Counted from the first letter of the stretch, positions 46,138 through 60,500 are shown. The stretch is 64,000 nucleotides of DNA from Hoplostethus atlanticus (GCA_034670405.1 JAXDDX010000001.1:3880501-3944500); one strand, 5' to 3'. The notes: a model not told the origin generated them from the letters alone. Made by a program: numbers and translations.

Positions 46138-49100
46138 CTGGCGAGAAAAGGGAGGGAGGGGAGAGAAAGTGAGAAAAAGAGTGAGCAATGTTAAGAGAAA
46201 GACCAAAGACACTTAACAATACACTCTCCACTCGCATGCACTCTATCCCCAAAGACAGTAGATGAATAGGCTGCTTCTGGCCTTGAAAACCCCCATCACT
46301 TTTTAATAACTCCCACTGTCAGAGATTGAGAGCTTTCTCAAAACAAAACATGTCGTAACCAGATAGAACTGGAAATGGGAACAGAACAGGAGCAATACAC
46401 AATAGAAGAAAGCTGTGTCAGTGAGGTGAAATTATCAATGAGGTAAACAGAAAAGCTTTTAATATAAGTACCAACTCCATGCTTTTAGGGCTCCAAACAA
46501 AAAACAGAAAGATGCTACACGAAATAGGCATATCAATGGATCATTGCAAAATAGACATGGAAACCATTTTTCACTCTTAAAACCATTCCTTTTCACACGA
46601 GTGCCCTCCTCTTTTGGCTTTTACAGCCACCTAGAACAGAAAAGGAGGCATACCATAGCAGTAAAGAGCAATACAGACCTGGAGTAGTTTGTGGTGGTAA
46701 ACTTCAACATCATGAACCTCCTATTCCAGCTTTGCAGACACCAGAACAAATTAGAAACTGTCCACTCTTTTACGTTCCAAACTCCTGGCTTTATGATATT
46801 AGCAAGAGCTACATCTGGCCCATATCTACAGGCTCCAGCAGCCTGCCTTGCTGTCCAACACTCATCATCTAATCACAGCGATATAGAGGCTGCCACCCAC
46901 CCAGCCTGTGGTCCAATTACAGCCTCCTACAGTCACTTCCACACTAACGTGATTAGAGGACCAGGACACAAACCACACAGTCTTGGGAGAGGAGGAGCAC
47001 CGACAGGCTGGGACCTTTACAACAACAGAAGCTTTTCCAGTAAAGCAGAGCCTGGTCAATGTGCTGTGTGATCTGGAGGGCCGGAGGCTGGAGCGCCCAT
47101 TCAATGGTCCTGGGGGAATTACCAGCCTAGTTTCCCCTCACTGTCACTAGCCAGTCATAAATCAAACCTTTGTTTCAACATCGTCATTTTAAATAGAGAG
47201 TAGTGTGGAAGTCTGCAAAAATGAGTTCAAGATCAAGAACATGTTAAGCAGCTTCCTGTCTCATAATGTACGAATTAAAAAGGGCAAATCTATGGTTATT
47301 TTATTACATTGTCTGTGAATTAAAGCAGTAGCTGTACAGAGTATGTTGTCAAAATGGAACAGGGCGGCAGAGACTAAACAAGACTTTCATAGACGACTTC
47401 AGTAAAGGAAAGAGCTATAGTATAAATCTTCAAAAGCTACTGCTCCCTTTATTCTACATGCCAGACAGAATTATTCTACATTTCAACTCACTTGGCCAGT
47501 AAACAGAAGAGAGCCAAGCTACAGCCCAAAAATAACACTGATTTTAAACATGGGCTGCGTGCTCATGTACTGAAAAGAGCAAATGGTATGAAATAGGGGG
47601 TTTAGTTTCAGTTTAGCCTCACGAGCAGCAGTCTCCATAGCTCTGGTCTATAATTACTGGAGGCACTGTTGGCAGCAGAGCATTCTGTGCGGTCTTAGGG
47701 CAGACCAATGGCACCATTTGTCTTTGGTATCCCTTCACACATGCCTGTACTGCTCTGCACATAGGCTGGCTTCAGCTGTGAGTGAAGATAGATGCAAAGT
47801 ATGGGTGGATGTGTGTGCACACGGCAGTGGGATGAACGAGTGATGTGAACGAGGAAACGATTGAGGAGCGATTGTGAAAAATCAATCACTTTTGTGCACT
47901 GGCTGCAGTTCTGTGGTTGGCTTAGCAGTCTATCACAGGCCAACGAAGGTTTCCTAACGATCTGCAGCTAGGACATTCTGAGTCCAAAACGCATGACCAA
48001 CGTTGGTCCAGTGTATCCACTCCGACAGGTATATTACCCAGTGCCTTTACTGACCACTAATGATTAGGTAAAGCACTGACTTTCCTAGCTCTCCCTGCTC
48101 TCCATGCTTCCACTGCATAAATCAAAAGTGCTACAACATTCATTGGAGTGCAAAAACATAAAAAGTTTGAGAACTTAGAACAGCACCAATCCGGAAAGGA
48201 AAGGAAAGCGTGAGCCAAAAAATAAGATTCTGGTGATTTCACACAGACTTTATATAAAAGGAGTATAAGATAATGGCTGGTGATTTAAGAGATTTGTGTT
48301 AGTAAGCTATACTGTGGACACCTGAAGGCTTAGGTCAGCAGGGTGGCATAGTGTCCTGTGTTCAAATTCTGTTAAAGAACCGGAAATGGAAAGGATATGT
48401 AGATCACATTGGCAGAATACCTGTAAAGCTTTCAAAGATCTCAGTTAAGACAAACAGACGGCAAAGATTCTTTGGATCTTCGATGACGTGTAAAAAACCA
48501 CAAGGCCCTCATGATGAATACGTTTTTTGCAGATGTGATGATTGACACGTGTGCCAGGTCAGTGTTTTTAAGAGGGTGTTGTGTTCAAGGACATCAAAGA
48601 GTTGAGTCCCCATAACTAAATGGAAGGAAGCTATTTGAGAGGGTCCTAAACATTCCCAGTGTGATCCATGTGACTTGGGAGGACAGTCAGTTCTTCAACC
48701 CAATTGGAAAACATGGGGGCTGTAAAGTAACTTGATAGCTGTGGTTTCGTGTAGGCTAGAAGAAGAAGGATGAGGATTCATAGCAAACATTTTCCTGTTT
48801 ACTAGAAGAGGCTCCCTTTGGACAACCACTCTGATGGCCACTTTGTTAGCATGTACCTACTGTATGTACATTCGTGATGGTCAGCATGCACGCCACTTTC
48901 CACAGGGTAGGATATTATTTAGGGGTGGTGGATATTATTCAAGATACATTTTATGGCCTCCACATGGCACCAGTAGCTAATGGCAAAATGATGGGAGCAT
49001 GTTACCAAACAATTTATGGCAGAATGTGTGGGCTGATCAGAAATTGCCTTGTCACACATCATAAGCGCCTTCTGTAGAGCAACAGTAGATGGTAATGTAA

Positions 49101-50339
49101 TCACATTTGACGACTACAGCCATTATAGCATGAAGATTCGTCAATGCGGAACAGTTGCCAGCTCAAAATTAGATCTCCCTTTTGAACAAAACTGTGTTTT
49201 CAAAACTCCTTTGCCAACTAATCTTAGCCTACAACACCATTTAAAATGGTCACACATGCACTGAAGGATGTGGTCTGTGGTCACTATAGTAAAAATTAAC
49301 TTAGCGTAAAGCCACAGGAGCTGTACAGTAGATGGAGCATCTGGTAACACTTTTGCCTTAATAGAGGGCAGAAACCTTGTTGGCTCTACCCACAGGCTTA
49401 GCATTTCTTCTTGTTTTGCAGCAAGAGGGCGGTATTGGGTTGGGGGGTGGGGGGCACCAGGAGGTCCCTAGCCTCTTGACCTCAGATGTGTAAAGGCAGA
49501 GAAGTGGGAGCAGCAGGTGGAAACCATTAGTGAAGTTGACCACCCTGCAGTGAGGGTTGGTCAGTCTTCTCGGTTCTGGACTGTCCTGTCCACCATTATT
49601 AGCGGTGAGCTAGAGTAATGAAAAGCTCAAGGCCTGGGGGTCCTGGGAGTACACCACAGGCTTGGTTTTTATTGTTCTGAGTAGTTATTTGCTCCCTCAC
49701 TCCCCTTCCTCTAAAATTTAACCCCAAACAACTGAGAAGCGCCAATAAGGATCTTACATTAGCAAGAGAGAAAAAGGCCGGCAAGACAGTCGAGGGCATA
49801 TCCTTGGATTTGAACACCAGTGCTTAGGGAACCCAACGGGAGGCTTCTTTGTTAGTTATTTTACTTGGAAAGCAAAGCAAAGCCTGGAATCTAGCTCTCC
49901 TTTGATATGGTTTTAAGGGGTGGGGTAGTGGCAAACATTTGGGCTAGGATTCCATTTTATTGATTTCATCTGTTAAGTCAAAATACATTGCTTTATTTTT
50001 AGTCATACTCACAGAAAAGACACCTTGCTTTAGGTATGAAAATTACAATTTTTCATCATAACAACAGCTGTGTGTGCAACAGGCTTCTAATTGCATCTCA
50101 ACTATGATTGTGGTTGGATGACTGCAAGGTTGGGAGACTTAACTGGCCTCTGAAATCACATCAAAAATACAAAGGAATTCAAAATAAGCACTTTCTTAAA
50201 CCACCTATTAATTTGAAAGTACAGCAGAAAGTGGCAGTAAAAGCAAATAAGAAAATGTACCGTGTGGCACGTAGACATGTTATTTGTCAACTTAAGTAAC
50301 ATCTAGGGTAACAAACATCTTCATCATCCATACTTTTAC

Positions 50340-50840
50340 ATGTCAAAGCAGCACAAGAGGAGGAAACCACTGCTCTGCCACAAAAAACATTGCAGCCCGT
50401 CTCAGGTTGGCCAAAGACCACCTGGATGTTCCACAAAGCTACTGGAAGAATGTTCTGTGGACAGATGACACAAAAATGTAACTTTTTGACAAAAGAGCAC
50501 AACCAACAGCAAAACCTCATCTCAACCATGAAGCATGGTGGAGGGAGCATCATGGTTTAGGGCTGCTTTGCTGCCACATGACTTGGATAGCTTGCCATCA
50601 TTGAGGGAACGATGACTTCCAAATTGTATCAGGAAATTCTAAGGAGAATATCAGTCCATGATCTGAAGCTTAACAGAGGTTGGGTCATGCAGCATGACAA
50701 TGACCCCAAACACAAAAGCAAAGCTACAACAGAAAAAAAAATCGCAATTTGGAATGGTCAAGTTGAAATGTTGTGGCATGACCTGAAGAAAGACATTCAT
50801 GCAAGACATCCCAAAAATATCAATGAACTGAAACGGTAAT
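50340..50840 (+). mobile_element. Tc1-like transposase fragment
   Basis: The plus strand matches the middle and end of the transposase region of the 27792 copy: RLAKDHLDVPQSYWK, LWTDDTKM, GWVMQHDNDPKHKSKATTE and MLWHDLKKDIHARHPKNINE. Both ends of the element are missing. Stops and small deletions make it non-functional. Confidence 0.88.
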
Positions 50841-51394
50841 GTCTCATTCTGAAGGTTAACTGAAGACATATCACATCACAAATAGCCTTTTCTCTGTCAT
50901 ATCACATTAAGAAGGAAAAAAATACTCATTACTAGTTTGTGTGTAGAGCCGCTGTCAGGATTAGTCATGGATAAAATCTCACTGTGATTTTACATAGGCT
51001 CCCAAGCCAATGCAAGGGCTGCATGGCACCGCAGAGAAGATACATCAAAGTGCTTTCATAGGGAAATCTTGCAATTTGCACCATGCCAGATGCAGCAGCA
51101 GGTCACAGCTGTTTGCCCCAGTCCAGAGTCATGCTAATCTAGGATTCATGCGCCATGCTCTTCACTACTCCTATTCACTTTGGAGCAGCTCAGGCATGGA
51201 AAACCAGATGCATCTCTGCCTCTGTCCTCACAGCTTCTATAAATTACTGTTTCAACAGATTGATCTTTATTATTTTTGAATGAATGCCTTTCAAGTGGCT
51301 TCAACGCCTCTAATGGCTATCGTCCTGCTGTACAGGAGTGAACTGCGCAGTGAGTCAGAGCAATCTAAAATTATTAGGACGCAATTTCCCAAGA

Positions 51395-51545
51395 ATATGA
51401 TGTAATGGCACATATCCCATGTGGTGGAGGCAAAGCACCTTACAGTACCATCAGTGCGTACATTTTAAGCATGGGTTGCCCCAGTGGGAATCGCACCCAT
51501 ACCTGGCGGTGTTAGTGCCATCATGCTCTTCCACTGATACCAGCA
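51395..51545 (-). mobile_element. tRNA-derived SINE
   Basis: On the minus strand the head reads like a tRNA: TATCAGTGGAAGAGCA resembles an A box, and GGGTGCGATTCCCACTGGGG a T-arm with B box. The tail GTAAGGTGCTTTG recalls the GTAAGTCGCTTTGG block of fish tRNA SINEs. Diverged, with no clear target duplication. Confidence 0.65.
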
Positions 51546-54500
51546 TTGCATTATACCACAGTACAGCTCTGGCTCCTTCAGCCCACATCTAGCCTTGCCT
51601 ATTTAAACAAGTCACATTTAAATGTGCATTCAGCATATTGTTATGGTGACATTTCAATTAATTTATGAGACAATTTGTATACCAGAATTGAATACCGATT
51701 GAAAAATCATTATCTCATTGTACAAATGCACCCCGATAAATGTCTATGGTCTAGATAAAAATAATATAAGTTGTTTAGGATCCCACAACCTTTCTTGGAT
51801 AATGTCTAAATCTAGATTTTAGTTTAGTTTATAGTTTAGTTTTAGTTCTAAAGCCTATGAGTCTACAGGAGTTCAACTGGAAAACTCCTTTTCCCCCCTC
51901 AAAAAGTAATCCAATTGCAAATCTCCAAACACAGCCATTCATTGGGAATTCATTCTCTTGTTAATGCACATAAATCTAATCCTATTTACAGGAGGAATCA
52001 TGGCCTTAACATTGGCCATGGCCAGTGACTACTGGGTAATGCTTGCATACGATCAGGTGTAGTACTCTAGCTGGCACAAAAAAACAGAATGAGGCTCCAG
52101 TGGAACTCCTCAATGCTACATGGATATTGAATGGGGGTTTGAATAGCCCTCCTCACAAAAAGCTGAGCTGAATAAGCAGAAAGCAGTGTGTAAGGGGGCA
52201 GCAGAAGAAAAAAAACACAAAATATGGGGTTTGCAGTGCCACAGAAAATGGTGTTCAGCAATATGTAGTAATGTGGTGTCACAAAATGGCATTGCCTGGA
52301 CGACAGTAATAACCTGGACTAATTTGGGAATGTGTCTTGAGAAATGAGGTGGCAAACCTGAGGCGCACCACAAACAATAATGACAAAGAGAACAATGGCA
52401 AAGAGATTAAGTTGTTGGCCTGGCAAGCGTTCACTTTCACCATGGACCTTTTTATTTAACCCTTGAAAAGAGCTACCCATACATGCTTTTCAAGATTTTT
52501 GACAAACAATTCAATTAACAGCCATCTTGATGCAGCTGTGACTACCTGCAAAGGGTGTGAAGGTCATGCAGCTGAACAAGCGATTGAGGGAGATTTCAAA
52601 GCCATGTAAACAACCTGAAAAGACTGTGGTGCATCGGTAAGCTTTTACCACCATCTGACCTTTGCCACATTGGCAAAACCATCTTAAAATTGTTCATTCT
52701 CATAACTTAGAGAGTGGTTCCTTAAAAGCCTCTTTATGTAACAGAACTAAACATTATATTAGCCACACATCTTTAATCCATCTCCACTTTCATTCTTTGT
52801 AAAACCTCCTCCCCTTTGGAAGAAGCCCAAGGGAAGTCACGAGTATTGACTCCAAAAACATTACGTAATCATCTTTGCACATGAATTTACTAAAAGTGAA
52901 AAACAATCCAAGAAACATACTATATACCACAGCTATGGGGACTATGTAGGCCCTTAACAATATATATGACAGGACACAGTGCAGAAGTGTAGCCACCCAA
53001 GAACGTGTCAATTAACCTTCTAATCAAGGTCCAGTTCTTTCAAGAAAATTCAGATTCACCTGTATGCATATAGATGGATGTGAGAAGGAGGAGCAGGAAA
53101 TGGGGGAATAGAAGCAGAATAGCAGTTGCAGTACAGTTACAGTATTAGCTGAACTTTTTTATGATATGAGAAAAGATTCAAACTTATTAGCTTTGTCTTG
53201 TTCATATAATTAAAGGGTAGCTGACTGGGTAAAGAATTTACAATGGTTTCATGTGTGTAGGGGGAGGACATTCTACTTTACCCCTGATACTGGAGAAGAG
53301 GAGGCAAATTAACTGAAAAGCATTTGAACTCTGGCCAAACTGAAACTGTAATATTTTCTTTAGTGGGAATGCCCACGCAGACATGAGGTAGTGCCATGCG
53401 GTGCTATCCTTACTGATCACAGAAAGGATGAAGATGAAGATCTGTTAAAATCTGGTCTACACAAGCACATTTCCCCTTCCACCACATTAAATGAATGTAC
53501 CTCCAATGATCAATTACAAGTATACAAGTTCATAAAATGTGGAGCTGAAACCCATTTGATCTGACTTATAGTAATAGTAACAGCTACTGGGAGCCTATGG
53601 CTCATACTCTTTCTCAGTATCTCAGTCCTTAGTAAAAACCGAATATTTGGCAAGGATGGAAGTCCTGAATGTTTGACATGGGATGGATGGGCTGAATATG
53701 GGGTTGGACACCCCTCTACAGTTTTTGCGGTTCCACTGGTTGTCTGAAATTAACTCTGGTCACCACGCCCCGTCTCCCCTTGATGTCTGCTCAGTTCGTG
53801 AGAGCTGGGCTTTCCAGGACAATCCAGAGAGAGCAACTCTATTACTGCGGACCTCCTCTCCAAATGGTACCAAGCTCCATATATAAAACACAGGTTAAAA
53901 ATAGTGAAAGGAAAGAGAACAATTTCAGTGCCTGATTGGGCATAACAATCATCAAATAAGCTCACAAGGAAGTGGACAAGTACTGAGGAGAGCATAGTTC
54001 ATAGACCATGCTCTGACTTTGTATAGTGTATAGTGTTTGTATAGTGTTGCTACCATGGCAGTCTATTATGCAGTATAGTAAATATGAGGAGTTAAATTTA
54101 GAGCAGTGCACGGAACTGTACACACCCATTTGGTGCTCTCTAGCTTGGCCCAGTAGACTTTGAAAACCACACCTCACAGCAAGGCCTTGAGCACAAGCCC
54201 TATATAGACACTTGAGACCAAGAGAACTAAAATGAAGGATCAAAATGGTCTTCTGACTTTTGTATCCTATGCTTACATACATGTAATTTTAGGAATTGTG
54301 GAATATGTTGACAGGAATTAAAAGGTAAGATTAAGAAAGCAAAAACAGTAAAAACACGTTGCTCAGCAGATAAGTGAGATGGCTAGGCAGGCTATTAAGA
54401 GAGAGGACCTTGTCGGGGTCACTGCGCTGATGAATGCAGGGGAGTGTGTGGGTGACAATTACGGCTTAACTGACTGTGAATAACAGGAAAAAAACTTTAA

Positions 54501-55579
54501 TAGATCATCTTCAATCATCCTGAAATTCAGTAACTTACAGGATTTCTTTTTTTGATTTTTTTTTTTTAAAAAAAGGTCCTCTGGTGTAAGATTTTGGATA
54601 ACAGTGGCTCTTGAGGACCCGCAGCATTTTCAATTCCTACAAAATTAACCTTTAAGTGAGAAGCAATCCTTCCAAATTAATTTGGAAATGTTGTTTTGAT
54701 TCCTGGAAACTATGTATTAAAAATTGTCATGACACACCCACTCCCCCATCTGAGCCAGAATGAGTTTTGCATCAAACCCAAACAGGGTTAAAATTCAAAA
54801 CATCAACTAGACAGAATACAAACGGAGTGAGAAAGTCAAACATGATGATGACCCTACAGGGGTTTACTTTACACAAATCACTTGAAACCCCTGGGGCTCT
54901 AACAGTAGCCTTATTGGCAAAAGTAAATAAGTTTATAAAACTTGAATTGCAATTCATTCCTTTTGGTAAATACAGATATACAATAAGATAAAAACGCTTA
55001 TACGACAAGCACACAAAACAACATCTGGCATTGAGAATAGAAAAATAACTAAAAACCCAAACTAACTAGACAGCGGAGGACGTGACGAATTGTTTGCATA
55101 GAGCTGCAGAAATGCAAGCAATGTCCATATATTGTAGTTGATCTACTAACTGTTATGTAAAGTCCAACTTCAGGTAAGGTTACAACTATCTTACAATCTG
55201 CAAACACGGAGATGCCTACAGGACAAAACCGGGAAAACCGCCAAGTACCATCGCGACAAATGAAAGGAATACAGCATTATCAACATTTGTTAATGTCGAA
55301 TGCGCAAGACGTGATGTTTGCTCGTATATGTCTCACGTGCGACACAAAAGAAGCTCTGCTCTGAGTGGCTACTAAGAATGAAAGACTGTAAGGAAATGGT
55401 TACACTTGCAGTGGACAGTCTTTGAACACCTGCATTACCTTTTGCTGGAAACATTCGTCACCGTCGACGTAATTAATCACAGGAATACCGCAATTACCAT
55501 CGCTTTAAGTATCAAGAGCAAACACCGCAAAACGCCGCACACATCATCAGCAATATAAGAGGCTTTGACGGTTACTTAC

Positions 55580-55900
55580 AATGAAAATGTTCCACAAATG
55601 TCCAGGTATTTAAACAATTGGCGGCGTGAGGAGAGAAATGTAACCGGTTATCCAGATGTGAACGTCAGATGCGAGCAACGATGTAAGAGTTCACGAATGA
55701 GAGCGTGTTACTTTAAAGCTTGTCCTGTAAAAGTGCGCTTCGTCCGCCGTGCTCGCGAGGAAGGAGCATCCCAGCTGACTCCCGCGCCGTGTGCGTGTGC
55801 CGGTAGTAGAAAACGCTGAAACCCGAGAGGCAAGTGATGTCACGGTCCGGATGTAAAACAAAGTGGCCGGTGGTGCACTATTCACTCTCAGCACAATTGC
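55580..55900 (-). promoter_or_regulatory. candidate internal plekha5 promoter and noncoding first exon
   Basis: A CpG-rich patch at about 55560-55930 stands out from AT-rich surroundings. On the minus strand it ends in a strong donor, TTTTCATT|GTAAGTAAC at 55580/55579. The upstream frame carries a TAA and no ATG that would join the exon at 46137, so it would be a 5'UTR exon. Spliced to downstream exons, the first well-placed in-frame ATG is at 37682. The upstream border is a guess. Confidence 0.45.
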
Positions 55901-57369
55901 AAACAAAGAAAAGAGACGACGTGCGGAGGCACTGGGGGACTGAGCATTTACTGCGTACTGGGTGAACTATGGTGTGCTGCTGGTTGAATTAGAGATGAAA
56001 GTATCCATACCGGGTTTTCGTATGCATTTCAATGTTTACACGTCGTTTACCGTTATTTAACCTCCTCCGCGCGTGACTAAATTTGTGGTCAACATGACGA
56101 AACCTTGTAAATATTTGACTGCTTGGAAATATGTCAGACACTCCCAAGTAGCGGCTGACAGAGATTAACTCAAAGGAAGTGGAGCTTTATTCCCTTTGTG
56201 AGCGGTGTTATTTCTGGCAATATATATTGCCACGACTTTGAATGTGAGTGGCTGTACCCCCCCCCCACGCCCCCAAACCTCATTCGTCAGCATACTCTGA
56301 CAAAATGGCATGTTAAAATAAATTACAGCTGCATCGGGACTTTAAAACGCTCATAACTAAAGTATTCTGCATCAGTTGTGGTAAACTTTGTTCAAAACAT
56401 TGAGGCCACAGTTCAAGATATTAAAATGTCTCGGATCTGTTTTCCATTCATGTCCACCACAGCTATCACAGCGATCCATTCTATCTGTGGCTTATTTGCC
56501 TCAATGGAGTTTAGTGGGGGGAAAAGAAGTGAATATCAAGTAGGTTCAGCAGGGGGCCGTTGGCTATTGAGGACATGAAAGCCTGGACAATGACCTCGGC
56601 CCCAATCTAGAAGCCACACAGCTCCTCCACTCCTCAACCTGCTGGGTGCAGTCAATGGCGCAGGAAGACACTCAGAGACCGTCAATAGGCTCTCACTGGC
56701 TGCTTTTCTCTTGTGGGCAACGGTGATGAAGCCCACTCTTTTATGATACTTGTGTGTAGCTCTCCTCACAGTCTGGCAGAGGAAACTGGCAATGCTAAAT
56801 GCATTTTCCATGAGTTGAAGACACATCAGAGACATCAACACCATCAGTAATATGTGAACTACCTTGACCAGCTCTAGGACATACTTCTAAATAATGCATC
56901 ATGAATCCATTAATAGAGGGGGCGTGTGCTAAAACATGCAGCCCCTCGGCTATCCTTGGTCCTCCAGGGAGGGCCTCCCATGCTGGAGCTTAGAGCCAGT
57001 GGATATGGCGACCACCTGGGGCACAGAATGGACACCACACCCCAAGAGAAAAGAGGGAGGAATAACATGGAGCCGGAGGATATGTGATATGATATTTAGT
57101 GACCCATTCGGTGAAAAGTGAATCCACAGTGAATAAGGAACTAACATCCACAATAAAGGTGTCAGAGGGGAAAGTCAAAGCAAGCTGTTCAGCCATCTGC
57201 ATGTGCGGTGTGTTGTCACAGGAAAAACATGTTTTTTTATCCAGACTTGCAGGACTCGATTTGAGCACTCTTGTCTCTAAATCAGACACAAAAGCCTATT
57301 CATTGAAAGAAAATTCCTTCCACGGCCCAGCCCCTGACATACTTCTATTGTGATGCAAAGGGAGAGAGT

Positions 57370-57564
57370 TGGTTATCTTGGCGGTTGGGTGGTTGGAGAC
57401 ACTGTCCCGCGATGAAAGTTCACAGGTCTGATCCTCACAACAGCCAATGTGTGTTTATCAACAGCTACGTGTCCTTGTGGAACACACTGTACTCCTACCT
57501 GCTCACTCACTGTGAGTCATTCTGAATGAACGTCAGCTAAATGCTTAACATCTAAATGTAAAAT
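57370..57564 (+). mobile_element. tRNA-derived SINE (V-SINE-like)
   Basis: The head includes ACTGTCCCGCGATGAAAG and ACAGGTCTGATCCTCAC (B-box like). The body CCTACCTGCTCACTCACTGT and the tail GAACGTCAGCTAAATG followed by AAATGTAAAA match the general layout of fish tRNA SINEs. Several percent diverged. Confidence 0.7.
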
Positions 57565-60500
57565 CTCACTATCAGAGCCACAAAGCCTCCTTGACTTGCC
57601 ATATTAATTGCTCAAGGTATTTTACATTTTGCTAAATCATGCCTCAACACATCTCCAGCAAGACCAACAAAAAAAAAAGAACCTTGTGAAATCAGTTCTG
57701 CAGTGTGTCTGATCTGTGTCATGATCTACCTTGCAGCATTGTCTATTTGGATATGGAAAATGAATGAATACAGATTGTGGGGCCGGTCAGAAGGGAGGGG
57801 AGTGGAAAAACCCAAAGCAGAACCAACACCAGGTCATAAGACCGTCTGTGGGAGTGGGAGGCCTAAATGCTGTTCCAAGAATGTCTTTAATAGGAGGGGA
57901 GTTTAATGCAGCCTGCCACACCAAGGTCACACAAACTCTGTGTCATCTTTGAACATAACTCGGGTCCATTTTATGGCTACACACCATTAGGCTTCATGAC
58001 AGTGGAAGGAAAACAACGTGGGTAAGCTAAGATCTGTTTACGTTATCACAGGAGAGTGGCGAGGCTCCACAACTCCAGGCAGGTTTTTCAAGCCAAAGCC
58101 TTTTAGGAGAAGTGAAGTGTGTATAGGTAGGGAGATAGGTGAGTGGGCGGATATGCCTTTAGTGTAGGAGCATAGTACCTAGCTCAATGTAGAAAAACAC
58201 TATTATGATGCCACCTTTTGGCAGAAGTTGGCTGTTCAGCATGTTAAATCTTGAATGTAACAAAAATACAGCCCTGCCATTATCAAAACTGCCTATTTAT
58301 GGACAGAGCATAGTTAAATGCAGAAAATATTTCATGGATCTTGACAAAGAAGCCTTTTTGTATACAAAACTGGAACAGTTGAAGTGGAAGTGTTGTGCAA
58401 TGGATTTTCATGGTATTGTTTCCAAATTAAGAGTCCATCAAACAAAAGGGAGAAGAGTTGCACATTACCAAAAAAACAGAACAAAAACAAAAATACTCTG
58501 CCACATTAAATCTACTGTAAATAAGCAACAGAGCTGCATTAGAGGCTTCATCCGGTTCTCAGCTGACAGATGCAGAGAAGAAGCCATCAGACTCATTAAC
58601 TGCCCACACAGTCGGAGAGAGATGGGAAGGGACAGAGACTCTCTAAGTGTTCACATGTTTATCCACTCTTAAAGGATCCTCCTCTGCCTGCCCACTCACT
58701 CTCCTCTCTGACCCTTTCCTCTTCCACCTACCCCCTCCCCCCTGCCCCCCCCCCCCCTGTGTCGATGAGCCATTAAACCTGCTGGTGTGCTGAACAGCTG
58801 CAGGTGCAGTAGCAGCAAACAGCCCAATAGCATCAGTGGAGTAGCCTGGGGTGGATGGAGAAGGCAGCCCTAAACAGAGCTCTGTTCGAACCAGTTCCAA
58901 CTGAGTGACAGTGAAAGACTACTCCATGCATAGAGAGTCCTTTTATCAGTCTGTCTTCAGAGATCCAGTCGATTGGCTGAGATTGAAGGGAGGGGGATCT
59001 CCTGCTCCAACAATCAACTGTGTGTGAAATCAAGCTGAAAAACAAGGAAATCTGAGTCACGTCCGGAGACCACAGGTCAAGAACTGTGTAACCCAACCCA
59101 GGCCACTCCAGTGACGTCAGTGAAGTCAGAATCACATTCTCAACTGGAGGGGGGCATGGGGGTCATGCATGGTTATAAGTCAAAGGACTTGTGCATGCAA
59201 AGGAAGCTTCACATTTGTTTGGCATGTGGAGGATGGACTGACATGTCAGACAATTTACAAGATATGCAAAGAGTTTCCACAGCACAAGACATGGGGCAGG
59301 ACAGAAGCTGTGGTTGATGCAATCCAACAGGATTTCACGAAGAACAGAGGAGCAGAGAGAAGCCTCTTGAGCTATTCCTATCTCTGTGATAGAGGCCGGA
59401 TTGACAGGATTTAAGTAATCTCAGTGCAAGAAATATTTGACCTGCCTGCCTAGACCAGCAAGATTAAAGCATCTTCAGATGAAGAGTAAAGAGAGGCAGT
59501 GCCACCATCTATCCATCCTTACCTCTCCTACTGAACCGATAGCTCTCTCAAAACAACTAAAATGATGGTTTGACAAAATAGGCCAGTCTTGTTCAGTGTT
59601 GCTTCTTTGTTATGAAAAAATGCTACATTCAAAATGCATTTTCAGCTTGAGCCAACACAGCGCCTTTCATTTCTTTTGTTAAGTCACTGCGAAAACAGAA
59701 ACTCCTTGATAGTGTGTACAAACTAAAGAGATATCATACGCAGATTAAGCAACTACGGCTCACGGCTCTGCCTATGACTCTTCCCAGGGCCTATTAGGGA
59801 GGATATGATGTAAGATAAACAGGTGTTTACAGTAGCACATTAGAAAAAGATCAAAAGAAACAGGGCTAATTTTGCAGAAGCTTACAAAATGGGCCAATCA
59901 AAGAGGAGGTCAAACTCCCCCAGGCTGCCAGGAAGTTGAAGTGAGCTGGACCCTCTCATGAATCAACGCCTCACTGATCATAATTACAAGCTCCGGCCAA
60001 AAATGACTCACTGTACTAATGAGACATTGAAAATCGATAGGCTGTATCTAGGGTTAGTTTAATGCAAGAGCAGGCATGCTAATTGGAGGCACAGACCTCC
60101 AATGTGCTGTCCCAGAATTGAACCAAACCTGCATTGGGACGCAACTTATGAGGGTAGCAAGTAGGGGAAATGTTCATATCACAACGGTGATGAAGCAAAA
60201 GAGTGAGGGGAAAAAGGGGACGGCAGATCAGTTTTCGTCGGAGAGACTCACTCTGCTACTGAGACGGCTTTCTGAGCCTTGGCAGCACTGTTGCCACAAA
60301 TTCCAATGTTTGCAAGTCAAAACACCAATAGTTAGATAGGCGCTCTAGCATGAGCCTTCACCCAGCCCCCTTTACCACATCTCATCCAATCCCTGACTGC
60401 TTGCTGACAAGGCCTGACTTGCATTTCATATCAGCAAAGGTTAGAGGCTTCCAGTTCCAGCTCTGTGAGAAATATCCACAGTTGCTTTACATCTCTAATG

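Larger units (their letters stand above)
46138..55570. other. upstream plekha5 intron or intergenic DNA, 46-55.5 kb
   Basis: AT-rich sequence with a Tc1 fragment (50340-50840) and a tRNA-derived SINE (51395-51545). No WW-domain exon, other coding exon or RNA gene was recognised on either strand. Confidence 0.55.

Noticed and set aside
51475..51545. tRNA-like sequence that could be taken for a tRNA gene
   Set aside because: The cloverleaf is incomplete and it continues into a SINE-type body, so it is a tRNA-derived retroposon rather than a gene.
55691..55906. 71-codon minus-strand open frame over the candidate first exon
   Set aside because: Has no ATG at its start and its frame is closed before the donor at 55580; the exon is better read as noncoding.
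56536..56844. 102-codon minus-strand open frame near the CpG patch
   Set aside because: No similarity recognised, no plausible splice link to plekha5 exon phase, and it does not encode a WW domain.
58205..58672. 155-codon plus-strand open frame
   Set aside because: No recognisable domain, no splice or promoter context, and ends in low-complexity sequence; chance is the simplest reading.
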